Positions 1-5,811 of a stretch of DNA of 12,234 nucleotides are shown piece after piece (the first letter of the stretch is position 1; each line of letters opens with the position of its first letter). A model generated the notes under the pieces. It saw only the letters and a list, made by a program, of their open reading frames with translations, was not told where the DNA came from and made no database searches. Source of the DNA: Phycisphaerales bacterium (GTDB lineage: Bacteria; Planctomycetota; Phycisphaerae; Tepidisphaerales; Tepidisphaeraceae); assembly GCA_003153655.1 (NCBI GenBank), contig PMAK01000266.1, positions 26,737 through 38,970 of the forward strand. Direction: 5' to 3'. Made by a program: the position numbers and the translations under genes.

Positions 1-331
1 CAAATCGGCACTCATCGGCGCCGCCAAAGCCGACGAAGCCTGTCCAGCCGGTGAATTTTCGGGTGTAGAACGACGCCAGTTGCGCGCCGCACTCGATCAT
101 CAGGACACCGGGGAACAGGGGCCGGCCCGGGATGTGCCCGGTGACCCAGAACTCATCGGAGCGCACGTCTTTGTAACCGATCAGGCGATTAATTATGGAA
201 TCGACGTAGATAATGCCGTTGAGCATTTCCATGTCGCCGCGCTGGGGGTTGTATTCCCGGATGACCTCTTGATTGAAGAGGTCGGGGAGCCGATCCAGGT
301 CCGGAACATCAAATAGAAGTTGCGGCGGCAT
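1..331 (-). CDS. FabZ/FabA-type 3-hydroxyacyl-ACP dehydratase (5' part, runs off the left edge)
   Basis: The first 110 residues are visible; the C-terminus lies beyond position 1. The hot-dog dehydratase active site is clear: GHIPGRPLFPGVLMIE at residues 65-80, with the catalytic His66 and Glu80 fourteen residues apart, the same spacing as His54 and Glu68 in classical FabZ. The following CGAQLASFY matches the central helix of the family. By family knowledge such enzymes dehydrate 3-hydroxyacyl-ACP in fatty acid elongation in the cytoplasm. The N-terminus is about 12 residues longer before the catalytic His than in E. coli FabZ, so this may be a paralogue rather than the main FabZ. The start is the ATG at 331, giving MPPQLLFDVP; it has no clear Shine-Dalgarno site and lies 11 nt after a GC-rich hairpin. 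The gene follows the histone-like gene on the same strand. Family is certain, the exact substrate is not. Confidence 0.88.
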   Translation of the reverse strand, partial: MPPQLLFDVPDLDRLPDLFNQEVIREYNPQRGDMEMLNGIIYVDSIINRLIGYKDVRSDEFWVTGHIPGRPLFPGVLMIECGAQLASFYTRKFTGWTGFVGFGGADECRF

Positions 332-342
332 TAGGATGAGGC

Positions 343-364
343 GCCCCGGCAAGCTGGCCGGGGC
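343..364 (-). terminator. GC-rich hairpin between the histone-like gene and the dehydratase gene
   Basis: GCCCCGGC (343-350) and GCCGGGGC (357-364) are perfect 8-bp inverted arms around a 6-nt loop. The hairpin lies 79 nt past the stop of the Hc1-like gene and 11 nt before the dehydratase ATG. No T-run follows on either strand, so a classical intrinsic terminator is not shown. It could stop or pause transcription of the Hc1 gene, or shape the 5' leader of the dehydratase mRNA. The rest of the 332-442 gap holds nothing else I can name. Confidence 0.4.
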
Positions 365-442
365 AATAGTTCGATTAACTAAAACAGGCGGGCGGTTGAT
401 GCCGCAATCAGCCTGAAGTGACGCCGTGAGACAGAGACTGCC

Positions 443-628
443 TCAGGCGACACCGGGCTCTGTATTGCGGTTTTCGAGAATCTTTTTGCGGATATCCGTG
501 GCGGCAGCCTTGATTTCCTGCATTTTTTTGCGGACTCGAGTCCCTGCGGCCTTGTTCCCGCCAACAGCCTTGTTGACGTCGTCCTCAGCCTCGGTCACGA
601 GGCGCTTGAGGTTTTCATATTCCTGCAT
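443..628 (-). CDS. Hc1-type histone H1-like DNA-binding protein
   Basis: This is a 61-residue protein, rich in lysine and alanine, beginning MQEYENLKRL. The segment GNKAAGTRVRKKMQEIKAA is the hallmark of the Hc1 family of histone H1-like proteins known from Chlamydia and found widely in Planctomycetes, where they are thought to compact DNA and affect expression. The first part is acidic (EAEDDVNKA) and likely helical; the second is basic. The start at 628 is chosen over the in-frame ATG at 640 because GGAGG (634-638) lies 5 nt before 628, an ideal Shine-Dalgarno spacing, and because starting there matches the usual short N-terminus of the family. It stands alone with its own strong promoter at 661-689, consistent with an abundant protein. 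Family call is firm; its effect on the nucleoid is inferred from homologues. Confidence 0.85.
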   Translation of the reverse strand: MQEYENLKRLVTEAEDDVNKAVGGNKAAGTRVRKKMQEIKAAATDIRKKILENRNTEPGVA

Positions 629-660
629 CAATGCCTCCATCGGGTTAATAGGGCATAAAA

Positions 661-689
661 ACTGTAATGAGATGTTCGGGGGGTGTCAA
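661..689 (-). promoter_or_regulatory. Sigma70-type promoter of the Hc1-like gene
   Basis: On the minus strand TTGACA (684-689) is a perfect -35 box. It is followed by an exact 17-nt spacer and TACAGT (661-666), a 4/6 match to the -10 consensus. Transcription would start near 654, giving a leader of roughly 26 nt that includes the GGAGG at 634-638. This is the best promoter in the window. Confidence 0.75.
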
Positions 690-739
690 ATGGGGAAAAA
701 GGGCTTTGGCAAGTATGGGAGGCGGTATTTAGGCAAACC

Positions 740-1609
740 CTAGTTCTTGGCCTCGCCTCGGACGAGCTTGTGGAAGGCGGCAATCAGCTTGCGGGTGAGC
801 GAGCCTGGGATGCCGTTGCCGACCGGGCGTCCATCGATTCTTGTGACCGGGATGACCTCGGCTGCCGTGCCGGTGAGGAAGCATTCGTCGGAGATGTATA
901 AATCATGCCGCTGGAGGGATTTTTCGATGCAGGGAATGGAAAGCTCGCGGCAGAGATCGATCATCACCTGCCGGGTGACGCCTTCAAGAATGCCGTCGGC
1001 GGTTGTGGGGGTTTGGATCTGCCCGTTACGGACGATGAAGATATTGTCGCCCGTGCATTCGGCGACGTTGCCATCCTGATTCAACATCACGGCCTCGGGC
1101 ACGCCAGCGTCGGCGGCTTCGATTTTGGCCAGGATATTATTGAGATAATTAAGGCTCTTGAGACGCGGAGAGAGGGAATTGGGATGGGTGCGCACCACCG
1201 ATGAGGTGATAATGTACATCCCTTTTTCATACATTTCAGCCGGATATAACTCGATCGTGTCGGCGATGATGATGACCGACGGATTCGGACACTTATTGGG
1301 ATTCAGACCCAGATAGCCGACGCCGCGGGTGAGGACGAGACGGATATAGCAATCGGAGAAGTTGTTGATCTTGATGGTCTCTTCCATCGCGGCCCTGAAT
1401 TGCTGGGGCGTTCGCGGGGGCGTGAGGCGGATGCCACGCGCGGAATCGAAGAGACGGCGGAGATGGGCGTCACATTCGAATATCTTGCCGCGATAAACGC
1501 GAATGCCTTCAAAGACGCCGTCGCCGTAGAGCAGACCGTGGTCGTACACGCTGATCTTCGCGTCTTCCTTGTCGTAGAATTTGCCGTCGATCCAGATCTT
1601 GAGCGACAT
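740..1609 (-). CDS. ilvE: Branched-chain amino acid aminotransferase (PLP fold type IV)
   Basis: This 289-residue class IV aminotransferase catalyses the last step of leucine, isoleucine and valine synthesis: transfer of the amino group from glutamate to the 2-oxo acids, with PLP as cofactor. The N-terminus KIWIDGKFYDKEDAKISVYD and the motif HGLLYGDGVFEG (residues 24-35) are typical. Lys151 in RLKSLNYLNN should form the Schiff base with PLP, Glu184 in NVAECTGDN should contact the pyridine nitrogen, and TADGILEGVTR (203-213) and GTAAEVIPV (247-255) are the phosphate and substrate segments. Length fits the compact ~290-residue IlvE type. The frame is open upstream to 1780, into lolD, but family alignment starts at MSLKIWIDG, so 1609 is the start. 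No Shine-Dalgarno site precedes it. A promoter at 1616-1644 would place the first transcribed base at or next to the ATG, suggesting a leaderless message. D-amino-acid aminotransferase is the main alternative. Confidence 0.92.
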   Translation of the reverse strand: MSLKIWIDGKFYDKEDAKISVYDHGLLYGDGVFEGIRVYRGKIFECDAHLRRLFDSARGIRLTPPRTPQQFRAAMEETIKINNFSDCYIRLVLTRGVGYLGLNPNKCPNPSVIIIADTIELYPAEMYEKGMYIITSSVVRTHPNSLSPRLKSLNYLNNILAKIEAADAGVPEAVMLNQDGNVAECTGDNIFIVRNGQIQTPTTADGILEGVTRQVMIDLCRELSIPCIEKSLQRHDLYISDECFLTGTAAEVIPVTRIDGRPVGNGIPGSLTRKLIAAFHKLVRGEAKN

Positions 1610-1615
1610 GACGGG

Positions 1616-1644
1616 ATGATAGAATGGTGAATGCCGATTTCCAA
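1616..1644 (-). promoter_or_regulatory. Candidate sigma70 promoter for ilvE
   Basis: On the minus strand TTGGAA (1639-1644, 4/6 to the -35 consensus), a 17-nt spacer and TATCAT (1616-1621, 5/6 to the -10 consensus) precede the ilvE ATG at 1609 by only 6 nt. The predicted start of transcription therefore falls about on the A of the ATG. The spacer contains the left arm of the inverted repeat at 1627-1723. The match is good but unproven. Confidence 0.5.
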
Positions 1645-1723
1645 ATGTTGAGCGAAGCGAAATCCCGGCGCGCCGGGGCCGAATGAAATGCATCCGTCCC
1701 CTCATTCGATAGTCGGCATTCAC
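1627..1723. repeat. 97-bp palindromic element between lolD and ilvE (copy 1 of a repeat family)
   Basis: The ends are perfect 11-bp inverted arms, GTGAATGCCGA (1627-1637) and TCGGCATTCAC (1713-1723). Inside lies a 14-bp perfect palindrome, CCCGGCGCGCCGGG (1664-1677), and a smaller pair CGAATG / CATTCG. The same end sequence AATGCCGA and the same 14-bp core recur in the 42-bp palindrome at 5760-5801, so these appear to be two forms of one intergenic repeat. The right arm runs into the lolD stop codon (1720-1722), and the left arm lies inside the predicted ilvE promoter. No open reading frame fits, so a non-coding repeat (REP or MITE-like) or a structured terminator is the best reading. Confidence 0.7.
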
Positions 1724-2466
1724 TTCTCCGCAGCCCGCAATATTCCGCCTTCCAGCACCAAAATGCGGTCGGCCTTGCATGCCAGACTCCGGTCGTGCGT
1801 GACCATGACGATGGTTTGACCTGATTGCTGGTGGAGGCGTTCTAGGACGGCCATGATCTGGCGGCCTGTTTCAAAGTCGAGATTTCCCGTGGGTTCATCG
1901 GCGAAAAGCACGCGGGGGTTATTCATCAGGGCGCGGGCGATTGCAACTCTCTGGCGCTCGCCGCCGCTGAGATGTTGGGGGCGATGACGGAGGCGGTGAT
2001 CCATGCCCATTTGCGTGAGCAGGTCTTTGGCGCGATTTCGCAGTTCCGCTTTTTTGGCGCGGAAGCCGAGCAGGCTGTTTTCGATCATGGCTGATAGCAG
2101 CGTGTTTTCGAGAACGTTTAGCTCGGGGAGCAGGTGATAGAACTGGAAGACGAAGCCAAACTGGGTGTTTCGCAAAGTCGCGCGGCGCGACGAGGAGAGC
2201 TTGGCGATATCGCGACCATCGTAGGTGATGACGCCGCCGTTGGATTCATCGAGCGCGCCGAGAAGATGGAGCAGCGTGCTTTTGCCGGAACCGCTGCGGC
2301 CTTCGATGGCGATGAACTCGCCCGACGCGACCGTTAGATCAACCTTCGAAAGAACCTGAATCTCGCTGTCGCCCATGCGGAAGACTTTTCGCAGGCCGCT
2401 GGCGGTGAGAATCGCCGATCCCTTGGCGGGTGGAGGAGAGGAGATTTTGTCGGCGGTGGCGGACAT
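1720..2466 (-). CDS. lolD: LolD-like ABC transporter ATP-binding protein
   Basis: This 248-residue ATPase belongs to the LolD/MacB branch of ABC proteins. Walker A GRSGSGKST is at residues 56-64, the Q-loop glutamine at 108, the signature LSGGERQR at 166-173, Walker B VLFADEPTGNLD at 186-197 and the switch histidine His224 in VTHD. The TGNLD after Walker B and the overall length are characteristic of the MacB/LolD group. In the family it powers release of lipoproteins from the inner membrane, or a similar mechanical task, with an FtsX-type permease. It starts 11 nt after the stop of the permease gene, so the two almost certainly form one transcript and one complex. The start at 2466 (MSATADK) leaves a 20-residue tail before the ATPase core; the frame is open further upstream but overlaps the permease. 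Its stop codon lies inside the repeat element at 1627-1723. The true substrate could be something other than lipoproteins. Confidence 0.9.
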   Translation of the reverse strand: MSATADKISSPPPAKGSAILTASGLRKVFRMGDSEIQVLSKVDLTVASGEFIAIEGRSGSGKSTLLHLLGALDESNGGVITYDGRDIAKLSSSRRATLRNTQFGFVFQFYHLLPELNVLENTLLSAMIENSLLGFRAKKAELRNRAKDLLTQMGMDHRLRHRPQHLSGGERQRVAIARALMNNPRVLFADEPTGNLDFETGRQIMAVLERLHQQSGQTIVMVTHDRSLACKADRILVLEGGILRAAEK

Positions 2467-2477
2467 CTGTTTTGACT

Positions 2478-4100
2478 TTATTCCCAGCGCAATGCTTCGA
2501 CCGGGTTCATCCGCGCGGCCCGGATCGCCGGAACCAGCGCGCCAAGGACCGACGAAAGAATCGCCACGGAAACGATCACGATCACATCGTACGCGTCCAT
2601 CGTATTGGGGATGGTGTCGAACAAATATGTTTTGGCGTTCCAGATCTGGATGCCGAAGTGTTCGCCCATCCACGCGTGAAGCTGGTTGATGTTGTGTACG
2701 ACAAGATAAGCCATCAAGAGGCCCATCCCGCCGCCGAAGATTCCGATGGTCAGGCCGTAGCCCAGGAAGATTCCGGCGATGCTGTAGCTTGTGGCCCCCA
2801 CGCTTTTGACGATGCCGATGTCGCGCGTCTTTTCCATGACGATCATGAAGAAGATGCAGAAGACAAGGAAGATGGCGACCACGCTGATGATGGCGAAGAG
2901 AATGACCAGCAGGGATTTTTCGTGCTCGACGGCGCTCAGGAAATCCCGCTGCTTTTCATCCCAGGTCTCGACGCGCAGCGCGCCCGGATCGGGGTAATAC
3001 AGGCCGAACTTCTGCAACACCGCGCTTACGGCGTCGCTGATCTGGGGCTTGATCGCATGCGGATCGATGCCGGGGTTGACGCTGATGAGAATCTCGGTGC
3101 AACGGGCCGGTTCGGTTTCCTGATGGCCGGTGTTTGCATCGGTGTAGGTGCTGGCTCCCATATTTAATTCATTCTGGAGCACGTCGAAGGGGAGATAGAC
3201 GAAATTCTGGTCGGCCTGATAGACGCCGGTACGGCTGTCGTCGATGAGCCAGTAATAATTCGTCGAGGTCTTGTCCTGCAAATCGGCGCTGGCGAAATCG
3301 CCGGAGATTTTCAGGAGGGTCAGCTTGACCGTGGCTTTATAGATAAAGTCCTCGCGCGGGTCGTTGCCCCGCAGGCCGATGACGCCGGAGCCGACGACGA
3401 TTCCGCCGAAGCGTGCCGCGTTTTTTGCCTTGGGAAGCTCGTCTCGATAAACCTCGTCTGGCAGCGGCTTTTGCCAGGAGGGGAAGGAATCGGCCTTGGC
3501 CTGAAATGACTTGGCTTCGGCCGTTTCTAGATTCTCATCAGGTGATACCGCATCGTGATCTTTCTGAGCCGCCTCGGCAAATTCCTTCGATTTGGCGTGC
3601 AGCACATCCGGCTGGAGATGCAGGCTATCGACAAAGCCATTGACCTGACCGATCCGCTTGATGTCCAGGCCGACGACTTCGACGGGAGTGCGAATCGGAT
3701 TTGGCGTGCGCGCCAGCCCGATTTCGGCCAGGCCGACGGCGTGGATCGTTGGCGTAACTGCCTTTATTCCGGGGATTTTGGCGATGTCGGCCATCATGTC
3801 TTCATAGTGGCTGAATCCATCAAGGGAGCCGCGATAGACGATGAGATCACCGATGAGGGCGTGATTGGTCTGGCGGAACATGCGAAGCCAGCCGCCCATG
3901 ACGCTGATGACGATCAGCACCATGGCGGTGCAGAGCATGACGGCAATCAGCGAAACCCAGGCGATGCGGCGCTTGACGAGATAGCGGAACATCAGCTTGG
4001 AGATGAGCCGCGGGCCTGTGAGGATGCTGATGAGGGCGAAGACCGTGGCAATCGGCGCGATGGCGACGATGGACCAGAGGATGATTTCGATTGGAGACAT
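2478..4100 (-). CDS. FtsX/LolC-like ABC transporter permease
   Basis: This 540-residue membrane protein is the partner of the downstream LolD-like ATPase. Likely membrane segments are at residues 7-28, 48-71, 397-421, 440-468 and 504-527. The large region between the second and third (about 72-395) is the periplasmic MacB/LolC-type domain; DIAKIPGIKAVTPTI (105-119) is a typical core strand. EKTRDIGIVKSVGAT (423-437) is the FtsX coupling helix that touches the ATPase, and the C-terminus AARMNPVEALRWE is the family signature. Compared with E. coli LolC or LolE (about 400 residues) it has an extra N-terminal membrane segment and a polar, charged stretch at roughly 165-228 in the periplasmic domain. 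Only one permease is present, so a homodimer is likely. The ATG at 4100 has no clear Shine-Dalgarno site; a later start such as residue 37 would drop the extra segment. Lipoprotein release is the likeliest role but is not proved by sequence. Confidence 0.87.
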   Translation of the reverse strand: MSPIEIILWSIVAIAPIATVFALISILTGPRLISKLMFRYLVKRRIAWVSLIAVMLCTAMVLIVISVMGGWLRMFRQTNHALIGDLIVYRGSLDGFSHYEDMMADIAKIPGIKAVTPTIHAVGLAEIGLARTPNPIRTPVEVVGLDIKRIGQVNGFVDSLHLQPDVLHAKSKEFAEAAQKDHDAVSPDENLETAEAKSFQAKADSFPSWQKPLPDEVYRDELPKAKNAARFGGIVVGSGVIGLRGNDPREDFIYKATVKLTLLKISGDFASADLQDKTSTNYYWLIDDSRTGVYQADQNFVYLPFDVLQNELNMGASTYTDANTGHQETEPARCTEILISVNPGIDPHAIKPQISDAVSAVLQKFGLYYPDPGALRVETWDEKQRDFLSAVEHEKSLLVILFAIISVVAIFLVFCIFFMIVMEKTRDIGIVKSVGATSYSIAGIFLGYGLTIGIFGGGMGLLMAYLVVHNINQLHAWMGEHFGIQIWNAKTYLFDTIPNTMDAYDVIVIVSVAILSSVLGALVPAIRAARMNPVEALRWE

Positions 4101-4122
4101 GGGCGATCAATTCAGCAAATGC

Positions 4123-4217
4123 ATTTTTGCCACAGATATAAATCAGATGCACACAGATAAATGCACAAGTAATTTGCCTTCATCTGTGTGCATCTGATTT
4201 TCATCTGTGGCAAAAAT
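4123..4217. repeat. 95-bp intergenic inverted repeat with CACAGAT units
   Basis: Two 36-bp arms (4123-4158 and 4182-4217) are inverted copies with only two mismatches, near 4138-4139 and their partners at 4201-4202, around a 23-nt loop. Each arm holds repeated CACAGAT units (4131-4137 and 4152-4158 on the left; ATCTGTG on the right). It fills nearly all of the gap between the stop of lysS and the start of the FtsX-like permease. The transcript would form a very stable hairpin, but no T-run follows the stem on either strand, so it is better described as a dispersed palindromic repeat than as a classical terminator. Its base composition is AT-richer than the flanking genes. Confidence 0.8.
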
Positions 4218-4229
4218 TGTCTTTCGCAT

Positions 4230-5711
4230 TCATTTTTCCTGCGGCTTCATCAGTGGAAAGAGAATCACGTCCCGAATGCTCTCCGCGCCGGTGAGCATCA
4301 TTACCAGCCGGTCGATTCCCATGCCCAGCCCCCCCGCCGGGGGCATGCCGTAACGTAGGGCGTTGAGGAAATCTTCGTCAACCTTCTGCTGCTCGTCTTT
4401 GTCGCCGACCTGATGGGCGAAATGCCTGGCCTGAGTGTCCGGGTCGTTTAATTCGGTGTAGCCGGGGGAGATTTCTACGCCGTTGATGGCGAGTTCGTAG
4501 ACATCGGCGAAGAATGGGTCTTCTTTGTTTTCGCGGGCCAGGGGAATGATGACTGATGGAATGTGCGTGACGAAACAGGGATCGATCAATGTGTGTTCGA
4601 CGAGTTTTTCGTAGACCTGAAACAACTGCTCCGCCGACGAAATTTGATCTAATCGCCCACGCACCGATGCTAGTTCAGAATGTTTAAGAAGCTCCGGCAT
4701 GGCCTCATGGATTGGCCGCTTGTCAAACTTCCAGCCGGTACGTTCGTAAACAAGTTCGGCGATCCGCACGCGCCGCCACGGCCGCTGCAAATTGATCTTT
4801 CGCCCATTCGAGTGTTCGATCTGCAATGTCCCAAAAATATTCTGCGCGATCGTGGTGATCATCTCCTCGATCAGATCCGCCATCGTCTCCCAGCTTCCGA
4901 ACGCTTCATAGAGTTCCAGCATGGTGAATTCGGGATTGTGGCGCGGGCTGATCCCTTCGTTGCGGAAATTGCGGTTCATCTCAAAGACTTTTGAGAAGCC
5001 GCCGACGAGAAGACGTTTGAGATATAGCTCCGGCGCGATGCGGAGATAGAGCGGGATATCGAGGGCTTTGTGATGCGTCGTGAATGGTTTGGCAGCCGCC
5101 CCACCAGCCAGTGGCTGCATCATCGGGGTTTCGACTTCGAGAAATCCCTTGGCCGACAGAAATCGGCGGATCTCATCGACGATGCGCATGCGCAGCTTCA
5201 ATACCTTCATCACGTCGGGATTGGCCCAGAGATCGACATAGCGCTGGCGATAGCGAAGCTCGACATCGCTGAGGCCTTCCCACTTGGCCGGCGGCGGCAG
5301 GAGAGCCTTGGAAGCCATCGATATCGAATCGGCCCAGATCGTGGTTTCGCCTTTGTTCGTCTGGCCAAGCTTGCCGGTGACGACGAGCAGATCGCCTAAA
5401 TCGATCAGATCGCGAACCTGCCAGTCGCGTTCGGTCAGACGTTTTTTGTCGAGAGCAAGTTGTAGATCGCCGGATTCGTCACGCAGGGTGAGGAAGCTGA
5501 GCTTGCCCATGTCACGCTTCAGCATGATCCGCCCGGCCCCGATCACCTGCGGGCCGCCGTCGTGGCCCATCTCGGGTTTGTAGAGCGATTTGATCTCGGC
5601 AAGCGGCTGAATGCCGGGTGTGCGCTGTCCGAAGGGGTCGATTCCCAAATCGCGAAGCTTGGCGAGCTTCTGGCGACGTTCCTGCTCAAATTGGCTGGCT
5701 GATTCACTCAT
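4230..5711 (-). CDS. lysS: Lysyl-tRNA synthetase, class II
   Basis: This 493-residue enzyme charges tRNA-Lys with lysine using ATP. The N-terminal OB-fold anticodon-binding domain is at about residues 55-145 (GRIMLKRDMGKLSFLTLRD). The catalytic core follows: motif 1 around GFLEVETPMM (189-198), motif 2 FRNEGISPRHNPEFTMLELY (249-268) and motif 3 GLGMGIDRLVMML (461-473). Length equals that of bacterial LysRS (about 500). The start at 5711 (MSESASQFEQ) is chosen because upstream codons fall in a 42-bp palindrome and would add an unusual extension. The lysine-pocket segment reads EISPGYTELND (413-423), where most bacterial enzymes have EIANGF/YSELND; the Asn that helps bind lysine is Pro416 here. 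A TATCAT box at 5720-5725 lies 8 nt before the ATG, with no good -35 and no Shine-Dalgarno site. The FtsX-like permease and lolD follow on the same strand. Confidence 0.95.
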   Translation of the reverse strand: MSESASQFEQERRQKLAKLRDLGIDPFGQRTPGIQPLAEIKSLYKPEMGHDGGPQVIGAGRIMLKRDMGKLSFLTLRDESGDLQLALDKKRLTERDWQVRDLIDLGDLLVVTGKLGQTNKGETTIWADSISMASKALLPPPAKWEGLSDVELRYRQRYVDLWANPDVMKVLKLRMRIVDEIRRFLSAKGFLEVETPMMQPLAGGAAAKPFTTHHKALDIPLYLRIAPELYLKRLLVGGFSKVFEMNRNFRNEGISPRHNPEFTMLELYEAFGSWETMADLIEEMITTIAQNIFGTLQIEHSNGRKINLQRPWRRVRIAELVYERTGWKFDKRPIHEAMPELLKHSELASVRGRLDQISSAEQLFQVYEKLVEHTLIDPCFVTHIPSVIIPLARENKEDPFFADVYELAINGVEISPGYTELNDPDTQARHFAHQVGDKDEQQKVDEDFLNALRYGMPPAGGLGMGIDRLVMMLTGAESIRDVILFPLMKPQEK

Positions 5712-5759
5712 CTGTGGAAATGATATTAAAGATGCGGCGATGAAAGGGAAGGGAAGGGT

Positions 5760-5801
5760 AAATGCCGAATGCTCCCGGCGCGCCGGGAGCATTCGGCATT
5801 T
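5760..5801. repeat. 42-bp perfect palindrome (copy 2 of the repeat family)
   Basis: The two 21-bp halves are exact reverse complements with no loop; the centre is between 5780 and 5781. The left half begins AAATGCCGAATGCTCCCGGC. It shares AATGCCGA ends and the CCCGGCGCGCCGGG core with the element at 1627-1723. It sits between the stop of the 737-residue protein (5812) and lysS (5711). On the plus strand the stem ends in a run of five T (5799-5803), and on the minus strand in three, so it could act as a transcription terminator for the upstream minus-strand gene, although the minus-strand T-run is weak. Confidence 0.85.
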
Positions 5802-5811
5802 TTCTCTGTCT

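Noticed and set aside
80..316. 78-codon plus-strand frame at the left edge
   Set aside because: The opposite strand encodes a clear hot-dog dehydratase active site in this interval.
1610..1780. Possible 57-residue N-terminal extension of IlvE, or overlap with lolD
   Set aside because: The frame is open, but the family alignment begins at MSLKIWIDG, the extra part overlaps lolD and translates the repeat element, and the promoter sits within it.
2430..3167. 245-codon plus-strand frame opposite the FtsX-like permease
   Set aside because: Very acidic, histidine- and aspartate-rich translation typical of the complement of a membrane-protein gene; no motif seen.
4123..4217. CRISPR-like reading of the CACAGAT repeats
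   Set aside because: The units are only 7 bp, arranged as one inverted repeat with no regular spacers, and no cas gene is present.
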